Source of the DNA: Deltaproteobacteria bacterium
GTDB lineage: Bacteria > Desulfobacterota > Syntrophia > Syntrophales > UBA5619
Assembly (NCBI GenBank): GCA_026388365.1
Contig: JAPLJW010000336.1
Span: forward strand, 1 to 24,219
Direction: 5' to 3'
DNA: 24,219 nt
Shown here: one piece after another, positions 7,969 to 15,669 of the stretch
Layout: every line of letters begins with the position of its first letter
How positions within the stretch are numbered: position 1 is the first letter of the stretch
Notes under the pieces: generated by a model
What the model saw: the letters and a program-made list of their open reading frames with translations, nothing else
Databases searched by the model: none
What the model was told of the DNA's origin: nothing
Made by a program: the position numbers and the translations under genes

Positions 7969-8853
7969 TTGCTCAACAATCATGCATCGACAGAAAGAGC
8001 TGCCTTGAAAATAATAAAAGACTCGGAATGCGTCTTCTGTCCCTATTGTCGCGCTCGAAGCTCATTGTCCTTTGTGATTGGGGCTACACGATTTTTTCAT
8101 TGCGATCAGTGCGATCTTTATTCCAGGGCCAGGAGCAATGAAGACTGGACAAAGATTATTATTTACTATGAATTCAAGTATTTTGACAATCTGGCTTATG
8201 ACCAGATGGAAGGCCGGCGGGATGACGTTTTCGATGACATACTGGACCTCATTGAAAATGAGAAAAATGATAGGGGAAACCTGCTGGATATCGGATGTGG
8301 ATGTGGTCATTTCCTAAGAAAGGCAAAGGACAGAGGGTGGCAGGTGTCCGGGATTGATCCTTCACAAAAATCGGTTGAATATGCCAGAGGAATGCTTGGC
8401 GATGTGGTACAAAAGGAAATTATATCAAATCATCATCCAGATTGTTTGTTTGATGTCATCACTTTAATCAATGTGGCGGATCATCTGAGAAGGCCGTGGA
8501 CTGACCTTGACAGAATCAAGGGCTCTCTCAAAAGTGGCGGCAGAATATGGCTCAGATTTCCAAATGGCTGTTTTCACTTGCCGATTATAAAGCTTTGCGC
8601 GGCCTTTGGTCTCCAGCGACAGATCTATCCATACCTGATCTTCCACGAATATTCATTCACCCCGAGATTCATCCGAAGGATGTTGTCCGATTTAAATTTT
8701 TTTGATGTCAGGGTGATGCCTGCAAAGATGACAGGCGGTGAATATCCCTTGATGAGGCTGTTGATATCGTCGTTTCTGAAGGGAGTATTCATCTTAACGG
8801 GGCATCGCGCACTCTGGATGCCTACCATTATAGTGACAGCTAAAAAAGCCTAA
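7969..8853 (+). CDS. Zinc-ribbon class I SAM methyltransferase
   Basis: About 294 residues. An N-terminal zinc-ribbon-like element has paired cysteines at residues 24/27 and 45/48 (plus Cys21). The Rossmann methyltransferase core follows: LLDIGCGCGHFLRKAKDRGW at residues 105-124, SGIDPS for the acidic loop, and LKSGGRIWLRFPN. This arrangement is common in methyltransferases of polysaccharide clusters (Methyltransf_23 with a zinc ribbon). The start is uncertain: there is no ATG, the frame opens after a TGA at 7963-7965, and TTG at 7969 (used here) or TTG 8005 are possible, neither with a good ribosome-binding site. It lies 18 nt after the GT9 gene and is the last intact gene of the low-GC block. 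Substrate unknown. Confidence 0.85.
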   Translation: MLNNHASTERAALKIIKDSECVFCPYCRARSSLSFVIGATRFFHCDQCDLYSRARSNEDWTKIIIYYEFKYFDNLAYDQMEGRRDDVFDDILDLIENEKNDRGNLLDIGCGCGHFLRKAKDRGWQVSGIDPSQKSVEYARGMLGDVVQKEIISNHHPDCLFDVITLINVADHLRRPWTDLDRIKGSLKSGGRIWLRFPNGCFHLPIIKLCAAFGLQRQIYPYLIFHEYSFTPRFIRRMLSDLNFFDVRVMPAKMTGGEYPLMRLLISSFLKGVFILTGHRALWMPTIIVTAKKA

Positions 8854-8936
8854 TTTGACCTGTCTTATTTTGGGATTATGGGCAATGGTCGAGAGCCTTG
8901 AAATTATTCCCCTGTCATAAGGATTTATATTAGCCG

Positions 8937-9206
8937 ATGTGCGGCATCTGCGGAAAACTTGATTTTACGGGTTCCCCGGTCGAGGAAGATCTGCTGAGGC
9001 GGATGAACGGTCTTCTGGCGCATCGTGGACCGGATGATTCCGGCGTCTATCTGCGCCATGAAGGGGGCGTTAGTTGCGGTCTCGGCCACCGGAGGCTGAG
9101 CATCATCGATCTTTCGGAAGCCGGCCGGCAGTCGATGCCTAACGAGGACGGCTCCCTCCGGATGGTTTTCAACGGGGAGATTTACAATTACGTCGCCTTG
9201 AGAGAT
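8937..9206 (+). repeat. Direct repeat, copy 1 (asnB 5' end)
   Basis: Pairs without gaps with 10254-10523. By hand alignment the first about 195 bases differ at 7 positions, and the last 75 bases at about 22. The break in identity is abrupt, near base 9131. The two copies flank the toxin-antitoxin-like module. Confidence 0.9.
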
Positions 9207-9236
9207 AAATGGATTGTCGATGTTCCTTTTTTATGA
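8937..9236 (+). pseudogene. Truncated 5' copy of asparagine synthase (asnB remnant)
   Basis: The first 90 codons match the N-terminal glutaminase domain of the asparagine synthase downstream at 10254, including the catalytic Cys2 (MCGICGKLDF) and the FNGEIYN motif. Homology ends at base 9206 (after ALRD). The frame then runs ten more unrelated codons to TGA. The protein would lack most of the glutaminase domain and all of the synthetase domain, so it cannot be functional. The nearly identical 5' part and diverged 3' part (see repeat entries) suggest recombination or gene conversion with the intact gene. The sequence upstream of the two ATGs is not clearly homologous. Confidence 0.9.
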
Positions 9237-9248
9237 TACAAGAAACCT

Positions 9249-9569
9249 ATGAATGATGCCAGATCAACAATGAAATTGAATAATCTGCTGCCCGACCATT
9301 TCAGTGCCTATTTCTGGGATACTCAATTTACAGGTCGTGAACTTTTTGATTGGCCGGAGCATGCTATTGAGCGTATTTTGGAATATGGGCAGTGGAAGGA
9401 CATCCGGTTTTTGAGGGGGATCGTTGGCGATAAAGCCATTAAAAATGTCGTAATTTCAAGTCGCAGGCTTTCTCCCCGGACGGTAAACATCTGGACGATA
9501 CTATTAAACATTTCGAGAAGAAGGACATTTTGTTTTCAGAAACCATCTCACCCGATACCTTCGGGCTAA
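9249..9569 (+). CDS. DUF6922-like protein, putative antitoxin partner
   Basis: 106 residues (or 99 from ATG 9270). The pattern of an FWD box, RILEYGQWKDIRFL, and SRRLSPRTVNIW is what I recall of the DUF6922 family, small proteins frequently encoded directly upstream of AbiEii-type nucleotidyltransferases. No DNA-binding helix-turn-helix like that of classical AbiEi is evident. The gene overlaps the next by 40 nt (9530-9569), the tight arrangement expected of a toxin-antitoxin pair; the first gene would be the antitoxin or an accessory factor. The ribosome-binding site is weak, and the last about 15 residues probably exist only because of the overlap. Family call moderate, function inferred. 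Confidence 0.65.
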   Translation: MNDARSTMKLNNLLPDHFSAYFWDTQFTGRELFDWPEHAIERILEYGQWKDIRFLRGIVGDKAIKNVVISSRRLSPRTVNIWTILLNISRRRTFCFQKPSHPIPSG

Positions 9570-10156
9570 TCGAAAAGATCAAAAACTGCTCTTGGCTAAG
9601 TCCTTATTATCTTGCGGGCGGAACTGCTCTTGCCCTGTACCTGGGGCATCGGACTTCTATAGACCTTGATTTCTTTACTGAATTAAAAGTCGAAGAAATG
9701 ACCATCGTCGATCACCTTAGGTCGGTGGGTAATCTTCGGCTTGACCAGATGGGTGAAGGGACTATTGTTGGCAATCTTGATAGCGTACGCATAAGTTTTT
9801 TTAGATATCCCTACCGACTATTGGATCCCTTAGCAGAGTGGAATGCCCTTAATGTGGCTTCCATACGTGACATCTCCCTGATGAAAATGGTGGCTATTTT
9901 TCAGAGAGGTTCCATAAAGGATTTCATCGATATGTTTTTTGTCGTCCGTGAATTCAAACCAATAGATGTTCTTATCCAGGAACTTCCAATGAAATACGTT
10001 GGAATTCAATTTAATACGAATCACATTCTTCGAAGCCTGTGTTATTTTGAAGATGCCGAAAAGGAACCTATGCCAAGTATGATCGCAGCTTGTGACTGGC
10101 AAGAAGTTAAAGAGTATTTTGTAAAGGAAGTGAAAAGATTATCGAGGATTCTATAA
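9530..10156 (+). CDS. AbiEii/AbiGii-family nucleotidyltransferase (putative toxin)
   Basis: 208 residues. The signature AGGTALALYLGHRTSIDLDF at residues 29-48 contains the GG(T) motif and the two metal-binding aspartates (Asp45, Asp47) of the DNA-polymerase-beta-like nucleotidyltransferase fold. Downstream conserved elements are the basic SLMKMVA (Lys119) and KDFIDMFFV (Lys130-Asp131), typical of AbiEii. AbiEii proteins are type IV-like toxins that transfer nucleotides and arrest growth during phage infection; their target varies by subfamily. The start is probably TTG 9530, preceded by AAGGA at 9521-9525, inside the upstream gene. Length is on the short side for the family but the core is complete. 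A phage-defence role is inferred. Confidence 0.85.
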   Translation: MFSETISPDTFGLIEKIKNCSWLSPYYLAGGTALALYLGHRTSIDLDFFTELKVEEMTIVDHLRSVGNLRLDQMGEGTIVGNLDSVRISFFRYPYRLLDPLAEWNALNVASIRDISLMKMVAIFQRGSIKDFIDMFFVVREFKPIDVLIQELPMKYVGIQFNTNHILRSLCYFEDAEKEPMPSMIAACDWQEVKEYFVKEVKRLSRIL

Positions 10157-10167
10157 CCCTCCACTCA

Positions 10168-10193
10168 ATAGTTTCGACTCAAATCGAAACTAT
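10168..10193 (+). repeat. Perfect 10-bp inverted repeat between AbiEii and asnB
   Basis: ATAGTTTCGA (10168-10177), loop CTCAAA, TCGAAACTAT (10184-10193). No T-run follows, so a Rho-independent terminator is unlikely. It may be an operator, a folded 3' end of the toxin-antitoxin transcript, or an end of the inserted segment. It lies 11 nt after the AbiEii stop codon. Confidence 0.6.
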
Positions 10194-10253
10194 ACGACAT
10201 TAACATCGAATTAATCCCTTTGAAATCAGGAATAAGGACAAGGCATATCATTA

Positions 10254-10523
10254 ATGTGCGGCATCTGCGGAAAACTTGATTTTACGGGTTCGCCGGTCGA
10301 TGAAGATCTGCTGAGGCGGATGAACGGTCTTCTGGCGCATCGGGGACCGGATGATTCCGGCGTCTATCTGCGCCATGAAGGGGGCGTTAGTTGCGGTCTC
10401 GGCCACCGGAGGCTGAGCATTATCGACCTTTCGGAGGCTGGCCGGCAGCCGATGTGCAATGAAGACAAAACCGTCTGGATGGTCTTCAACGGAGAGATAT
10501 ACAACTTTGCCGCCCTGAGGAAT
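10254..10523 (+). repeat. Direct repeat, copy 2 (asnB 5' end)
   Basis: The intact partner of 8937-9206, forming the first 90 codons of asnB. It differs from copy 1 by about 4% in the first 195 bases and by about 29% in the last 75. Confidence 0.9.
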
Positions 10524-12164
10524 GACCTGGAAATAAAAGGTCATCGGTTCGCCTCCCGGACCGACAGTGAGGTCATCATCCACCTCTTTGAGGAAGAGGG
10601 ATCGGCCGGTATCGCCAAGCTCGTCGGGATGTTCGCCCTGGCCCTCTGGTCGGAAAAGACGCGGACCCTCGTTTTAGCCCGCGATCATATCGGCATCAAA
10701 CCGCTCGTCTATTACGGGGACGGCAAAAAGTTCCTCTTCGCCTCGGAGATCAAGGCCCTCCTTGCCGATCCGACCATCCGGAAGGAGATTGATCTGGAGG
10801 CCCTGGATCTGTATCTCAGCCTGAATTACATCCCCGCCCCCCATACGATCTTCAAGAACATCCGCAAGCTCCGACCCGGTCATATCCTGACGGTTTGCGA
10901 CGGCCTCCTCAGGGAAGAGAAATTCTGGGATATCGCTCCCGGGATGCCTGCCGACGCACCGGAGACGCGCGATTTTGAAGAGACAAAAGCGACCCTGTTC
11001 CGCACCCTGGAGGAGGCCGTCCGCGGCCAGATGGTAGCCGATGTCCCGCTGGGGGCGTTCCTGAGCGGCGGCATTGACTCGAGCGTCATCGTGGGTCTGA
11101 TGGCCCGCAATGCCTCCCGGCCGGTTAAAACCTACGCCATCGGCTACAAGGACATGCCGATGTACGATGAAACGGCCTATGCCCGCGAGGTGGCCGCCTT
11201 CCACCGGACGGAGCACCACGAGATCATGCTGGGTTCTCGGGAGATCATCGACACGATCCCCGCCGTTCTTGCATCCCTCGATGAGCCGTTCGGCGATTCC
11301 TCCGCCGTGCCCACCTATATGGTCACCCGCGAGACCGCCCGGGACGTCACTGTCGCCCTCTCCGGCGATGGCGGCGATGAACTCTTTGCCGGCTACCGCA
11401 TGTACAAAGGCGAGGCATGGCACCGTCGTTATTGTCTCATCCCTCGACTCCTCCGAGCCGGTCTGCTGGAGCCGGCCATCCTCTCCCTTCCCGACTCCCG
11501 TGATAACCAATACGGGGAACAGGTCCGGAGGATCAAGAAATTCCTCCGCGGGGCGAAAGACACCTTCGCGGAGCGAGCCTTTTCCTGGAATGAGCTTTTC
11601 AGCCCGGAGCGTAAAAAGGCGCTTCTGACCGATGGTTACGGGATAGACCATTCCCTGGCGCCGGAATTGTTCGCCGCCGCTTTGAACCGTTTGCCGACCG
11701 ACCCCATCAACCGGATGCTCTACGCCGATCTCAAGATTTCCCTACCCGCGGATATGCTCTGGAAAGTCGATATGATGAGCATGCGCCATTCCCTGGAGGT
11801 CCGGGTCCCTCTGCTCGACCATCGGGTCTGCGAACTGGCTTTCCGGATCGGGGGCGAATGGAAGATCCGACACGGCCGCGGCAAATACATCTTCATCGAA
11901 ACCTTTAAAAACATCCTTCCAAAATCGCTGCACCACCGCCCCAAATGGGGCTTCGAGATGCCCGTCAGCAAGTGGCTGAAAACGGATCTCCATTATTTCA
12001 TCGAAACCCACCTCTCCCGGGAGCGGATCGAAAAACAGGGGATCTTTCACTATCCGGTCATCGAAGGGCTGGTTGCAAATCTGATTCACAACCGTACGGA
12101 CACCTCCTGGCAGATCTGGAACCTGATCGCATTTCAGGCCTGGTATGAATCCACCATGCAATAA
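10254..12164 (+). CDS. asnB: Asparagine synthase, glutamine-hydrolysing
   Basis: 636 residues, full length. The N-terminal class II glutamine amidotransferase domain starts with the catalytic Cys2 (MCGICG) and contains HRGPDDSG, GHRRLSIIDLS, FNGEIYN and SRTDSEV. The synthetase domain holds the ATP-pyrophosphatase P-loop SGGIDSS at 271-277 and ALSGDGGDELFAGY. In amino-acid metabolism the enzyme makes asparagine from aspartate, ATP and glutamine. In glycan clusters close relatives amidate carboxyl groups of uronic acids, and the position here, overlapping a glycosyltransferase gene by 20 nt, makes that role possible. The codon usage is visibly more GC-rich than in region A. The 5' end is duplicated as a remnant at 8937. 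Confidence 0.95.
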   Translation: MCGICGKLDFTGSPVDEDLLRRMNGLLAHRGPDDSGVYLRHEGGVSCGLGHRRLSIIDLSEAGRQPMCNEDKTVWMVFNGEIYNFAALRNDLEIKGHRFASRTDSEVIIHLFEEEGSAGIAKLVGMFALALWSEKTRTLVLARDHIGIKPLVYYGDGKKFLFASEIKALLADPTIRKEIDLEALDLYLSLNYIPAPHTIFKNIRKLRPGHILTVCDGLLREEKFWDIAPGMPADAPETRDFEETKATLFRTLEEAVRGQMVADVPLGAFLSGGIDSSVIVGLMARNASRPVKTYAIGYKDMPMYDETAYAREVAAFHRTEHHEIMLGSREIIDTIPAVLASLDEPFGDSSAVPTYMVTRETARDVTVALSGDGGDELFAGYRMYKGEAWHRRYCLIPRLLRAGLLEPAILSLPDSRDNQYGEQVRRIKKFLRGAKDTFAERAFSWNELFSPERKKALLTDGYGIDHSLAPELFAAALNRLPTDPINRMLYADLKISLPADMLWKVDMMSMRHSLEVRVPLLDHRVCELAFRIGGEWKIRHGRGKYIFIETFKNILPKSLHHRPKWGFEMPVSKWLKTDLHYFIETHLSRERIEKQGIFHYPVIEGLVANLIHNRTDTSWQIWNLIAFQAWYESTMQ

Positions 12165-13347
12165 AATCAAGGTGGCCCACGTCATTACCCGTTTCGACAA
12201 GGGCGGCTCGGCGGAAAACACCTTCATCACCGTCCGCGACCTCGATAAGGCCCGCTATGACATCGTCCTGATTACGGGGGCATCGCCGCCGGGAAATGCG
12301 GGAGACCCGGAAACCAAGGCGATACAGGCCAATGTCAACAGCGCCCGTGGGCATCACGTCCGGCTGATCTGTCTCCGTCATCTGTTGCGGGATCTCCGAC
12401 CCTTTTCCGATCTGGCAACCTTTTTCTCCCTGCTTTGGATCATCCGGCGCGAAAAGCCCCATATCGTCCATACCCATACCTCCAAAGCGGGCATCCTGGG
12501 CCGCTGGGCGGCGTGGTTCTGCCGCGTTCCCGTCATCGTCCACACCCCGCACGGCCATGTCTTCTGGGGGTACTTCAAATCGTGGCAAACCCGCCTGTTC
12601 ATGCTCTTAGAGAGATGGACAGCCAGGATTACCACCGCGATCGTGACTCTCACCCCCCAGGAGAAGGAAGATCATCTCCGTTTCCGTATCGCTCCGGAAG
12701 AAAAATTCACGGTCATCCACAGCGGTGTCGATCTGCGAACGTTCCGGGCCGACCTGTACCCACCGTTGGAGGCAAAGGCGTTGCTGGGCATCCCGCCCGG
12801 GATGACGGTCGTCGGCACGGTGGGTCGCCTGACCCCTGTCAAAGGCCAGGAGGTGCTGATCCGGGCGGCGTCCGAACTCATCTGCCGGGGTGAGAAAATC
12901 TTTCTTGTGCTCCTGGGGAATGGCGAGCTGCGGCAAGACCTGGAACAATTGACCATCCGCCTGGGTATCGCAGAGTATGTCCGCTTTCTGGGCTGGCGGT
13001 CCGACGTGGCCCGTGTCATGGCCGCCTGCGACGTTTTCTGCCTCCCCTCCCGAAACGAGGGCATGGGCAAAGTCCTCGTGGAGTCGATGGCGATGGGAAA
13101 GCCGATTGTTGCCAGCCGTATTGGAGGAATCCCTGATATTGTCCGCCCGGGAGAAAACGGGATCCTCGTTCCCGTCGGGGATGCGGCGGCCTGGGCGGAG
13201 GCCATTGCCCGCCTTTGCCGCGATCCGGAAGAGCGCCGCCAAATGGGGGATGCCGGCATGCAGATGGCGCCCCGCTACAGTTCGGAAGAAATGATAAAAA
13301 GGATTGACCAAATGTACGGAAAATTGTTAAACAAAATAAGATTTTGA
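12145..13347 (+). CDS. Glycosyltransferase family 4, CapM-like
   Basis: 400 residues. The N-terminal domain has VAHVITRFDKGGSAENTF, and HTHTSKAGILGRWAA followed by HTPHGHVFWGY, a combination typical of the CapM-like GT4 subgroup of capsule and exopolysaccharide clusters. The donor domain has GTVGRLTPVKGQEVLI and the EX7E pair at Glu305/Glu313 (EGMGKVLVESM). The ATG at 12145 lies inside the last codons of asnB in another frame, so translation is probably coupled. The gene is followed by a large inverted repeat (13355-13488). Likely an early-step transferase acting at the inner membrane; donor unknown. Confidence 0.93.
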   Translation: MNPPCNKIKVAHVITRFDKGGSAENTFITVRDLDKARYDIVLITGASPPGNAGDPETKAIQANVNSARGHHVRLICLRHLLRDLRPFSDLATFFSLLWIIRREKPHIVHTHTSKAGILGRWAAWFCRVPVIVHTPHGHVFWGYFKSWQTRLFMLLERWTARITTAIVTLTPQEKEDHLRFRIAPEEKFTVIHSGVDLRTFRADLYPPLEAKALLGIPPGMTVVGTVGRLTPVKGQEVLIRAASELICRGEKIFLVLLGNGELRQDLEQLTIRLGIAEYVRFLGWRSDVARVMAACDVFCLPSRNEGMGKVLVESMAMGKPIVASRIGGIPDIVRPGENGILVPVGDAAAWAEAIARLCRDPEERRQMGDAGMQMAPRYSSEEMIKRIDQMYGKLLNKIRF

Positions 13348-13354
13348 AACCTTT

Positions 13355-13488
13355 GCTCCATTTGGAAATCGGATCCCGGAAGCGCGCATTGGAGATTTTT
13401 CGCGGTACCCTGCCCCCGCAGCGAAGCGAGAAGGCGCAGGGTCGAAAAATGTCCAGCGCGCGGAAGGATCGCGATTTCCAAAGGGCTC
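13355..13488 (+). repeat. Large imperfect inverted repeat (MITE/REP-like palindrome)
   Basis: The whole GT4-PHP gap is one nested palindrome. Outer arms 13355-13402 and 13443-13488 pair with few interruptions: TTTGGAAATC with GATTTCCAAA, GCGCGC with GCGCGC, and ATTTTTCG with CGAAAAAT. An inner stem ACCCTGC (13407-13413) pairs with GCAGGGT (13436-13442). No transposase gene or T-run is attached. In RNA it would form a long hairpin inside the operon; as DNA it resembles a non-autonomous mobile element or an intergenic palindromic repeat. Confidence 0.8.
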
Positions 13489-13510
13489 ATTGTATGTCAG
13501 AGAACGGGCG

Positions 13511-14989
13511 ATGAATACTTCCTGCAAACAGACCTTTATTCAAAGCGTTCATATCCGGTCTATCCTGGCTCTTACCTTTTTTGCCGCGGCGTACCTCTTT
13601 TTTATCCCGCCGGTCACGGCCTACGAACAAGTCCCGGCCCTGATGGACCTGCGCACCACCTTCAGCGACGGCGATTACGATCCCGAAACCCTCGTGCAAA
13701 TGGCCGTCAGAAAGGGCTTCAGCATCGTCTTCTTCAACGATCATGACCGCGTGGTCATGGAATACGGTCTGCCGCCCTTCCGGAATATCCTCAAAAAAAA
13801 TGAGGAGTTCAACTCCATCAACAAATCAGGGGCGGACCGGTATCTCCGGATCATCAAAGGCCTCCGAAAGCTGTATCCGAATGTGATTCTCATCCCCGGC
13901 ACGGAGAGCGCCCCTTTTTATTACTGGACGGGCAACCCGTTTACCGGGACCCTGACCGCCAACGACCATGAACGACGGATTCTGACGATGGGACTGGAAA
14001 AGCCGGAAGACTACGAAACGCTGCCCATTTTGCACAACGGTCTCTCCGGATCCCATTTCCGGGCGGCGATGCCGGCGCTCGTGGCCTTCATGCTGTGCTT
14101 CCTGATCGCCATCTACTTCGTGTTCAGGAATGGGTGGTGGCGGTTCTTCGGGGTGGTTTTGGCCCTCTTGAGCGCCGGGTTTTTCATCAATACCGTTTTC
14201 GCCCGGCCGTCCCCCTTCGACGCATATCACGGCAGGCAGGGCGCGGCGCCGTATCAGCTTTTTATCGACGCCGTCGGGCAGAAGGGGGGCCTCACCTTCT
14301 GGAACTACCCGGAAACACGCTCGGGAGTCAGAAAATTGGGGCCCATTGCAGTGAAGACCCTGCCTTACCCCGGTATGCTTCTGGAAACGAGAAGCTATAC
14401 TGGTTTTGCCGCCATTTATGGGGATACGGTCACGATTACGGAGCCGGGAAATGTTTGGGATGTGGTCCTGGGGGAGTACTGCTCAGGATTCCGCGAACGG
14501 CCACCGTGGGGGATCGCCACGGCGGACTTTCACAAGGAAGGCGGTTCCGGCCAGAACCTGGGCGACTTTCAGACCGTCCTCTGGCTGACCGAAAAATCCC
14601 CCCAGTCTGTCCTGGCCGCCCTGAAAACCGGCAAGATGTACGCCTGCCAGGGGAAGTTCCCCAAAATTCCTCGGCTTGACGAATTTTCCGTCTCCGCTGC
14701 CGAACCGGATACGTCCCCCCGGATGATTTCCGGGGACGAACTCATTCTGAAGCGCAACCCCCGCATCCGGATCGCCGTCTCCGGCGGCGAGGCGGGAGCG
14801 GGAAAGGAGGTCCGTGTACGGCTGATCCGCGCTGGAACTCTCATCCAGATCTTCAAGGGGACCTTGCCCCTGGAGATCGATTACACGGATTTTCTGGAGA
14901 CTCCGGGAGAAAAGATCTATTATCGGATGGATATGACCGGGTACGGAACCATCGTATCCAACCCGATCTTCGTGAAATTTGCAAAATGA
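13511..14989 (+). CDS. Membrane-anchored, degenerate PHP-domain-like protein
   Basis: 492 residues. An N-terminal hydrophobic stretch (about 13-35) is a signal peptide or anchor. PHP-like elements follow: DLRTTFSDG (46-54), where the usual DLHxHTxxSDG has lost its HxH; NDHD (76-79); a PGTES element with Glu132; NYPE (265-268) in place of the usual HP; and ADFHKEGG, the third metal site with Asp339/His341. Two transmembrane helices (about 187-206 and 210-231) split the PHP fold. A beta-rich C-terminal domain follows (about 410-492). PHP proteins are metal-dependent phosphoesterases, for example phosphotyrosine phosphatases of polysaccharide clusters; here partial loss of ligands makes activity doubtful. 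Start: ATG 13511 chosen; TTG 13490 is also open. It overlaps WbqC by 4 nt. Confidence 0.8.
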   Translation: MNTSCKQTFIQSVHIRSILALTFFAAAYLFFIPPVTAYEQVPALMDLRTTFSDGDYDPETLVQMAVRKGFSIVFFNDHDRVVMEYGLPPFRNILKKNEEFNSINKSGADRYLRIIKGLRKLYPNVILIPGTESAPFYYWTGNPFTGTLTANDHERRILTMGLEKPEDYETLPILHNGLSGSHFRAAMPALVAFMLCFLIAIYFVFRNGWWRFFGVVLALLSAGFFINTVFARPSPFDAYHGRQGAAPYQLFIDAVGQKGGLTFWNYPETRSGVRKLGPIAVKTLPYPGMLLETRSYTGFAAIYGDTVTITEPGNVWDVVLGEYCSGFRERPPWGIATADFHKEGGSGQNLGDFQTVLWLTEKSPQSVLAALKTGKMYACQGKFPKIPRLDEFSVSAAEPDTSPRMISGDELILKRNPRIRIAVSGGEAGAGKEVRVRLIRAGTLIQIFKGTLPLEIDYTDFLETPGEKIYYRMDMTGYGTIVSNPIFVKFAK

Positions 14990-15669
14990 TCGTTGCCGTC
15001 CATCAGCCCCAATACCTGCCCTGGCTCGGATATTTCGACAAGATCGACCGCGCCGATGTCTTTGTGCTGCTCGACAATGTCCAGTTCAAAAAGAACGAGT
15101 GGCAGAATCGCAACCGGATCAAGACGGCTGGCGGCCCGCAATGGCTGACCGTGCCGGTGACCTATAAATTTCCGCAACGGATCAACGAGGTGGGCGTCAA
15201 CAACCGGGAGCGCTGGCAGCATCAGCAACGGCAGGCCATCCTCTCCAATTACCGAAAAGCCCCGTGCTGGGATGCCGTTGCCCCCCTCCTTGAGGAGATC
15301 TTTACTCCGGCATGGGAATTTCTCGCCCCTTTGAACATCTTTGTGGTAAAAAGACTCTTGGAGATCCTGGGTATCACCACCCCCCTTTACGTGGCCTCGC
15401 AGCTCGCAGCGTTTCCTGAGGACCCGGACGAAAGATTGATCGCCATCACAAAGCACTTCGGAGCGGATGTTTACCTTGCCGGCGGCGGAGGCCGGGATTA
15501 CATGGATCTTGACCGGTATGAAAAAAATGGCATAAAAGTGCTTTTCCAGGAGTACCTTCATCCTGTATATGAACAGAGGTTCGGCGATTTTGAACCGTTC
15601 ATGTCGGTTCTGGATCTGCTGTTCAACCATGGATCGGAGAGTCTGAACATTCTGAGGGGGAAGGAATGA
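14986..15669 (+). CDS. WbqC-like family protein
   Basis: 227 residues. The N-terminus IVAVHQPQYLPWLGYFDKID, then DNVQFKKNEWQNRNRIK and WLTVPV, matches the WbqC-like family (Pfam PF08889), found in O-antigen and capsule clusters and of unproven biochemistry. Near the C-terminus GADVYLAGGGGRDYMDLDRY is also a family feature. No signal peptide or membrane segment is visible, so it is cytoplasmic. It starts in a 4-nt ATGA overlap with the PHP-like gene and ends in a 4-nt overlap with the PIG-L gene, so it should be made in step with both. A role in modifying an amino sugar is inferred from the neighbours only. Confidence 0.9.
   Translation: MIVAVHQPQYLPWLGYFDKIDRADVFVLLDNVQFKKNEWQNRNRIKTAGGPQWLTVPVTYKFPQRINEVGVNNRERWQHQQRQAILSNYRKAPCWDAVAPLLEEIFTPAWEFLAPLNIFVVKRLLEILGITTPLYVASQLAAFPEDPDERLIAITKHFGADVYLAGGGGRDYMDLDRYEKNGIKVLFQEYLHPVYEQRFGDFEPFMSVLDLLFNHGSESLNILRGKE

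Noticed and set aside
10674..11651. Minus-strand frame of 325 codons inside asnB
   Set aside because: Complementary to a fully conserved asparagine synthase; no recognisable motif of its own.
12607..13311. Minus-strand frame of 234 codons
   Set aside because: Shadow of the CapM-like GT4 gene, whose EX7E motif is in the plus frame.
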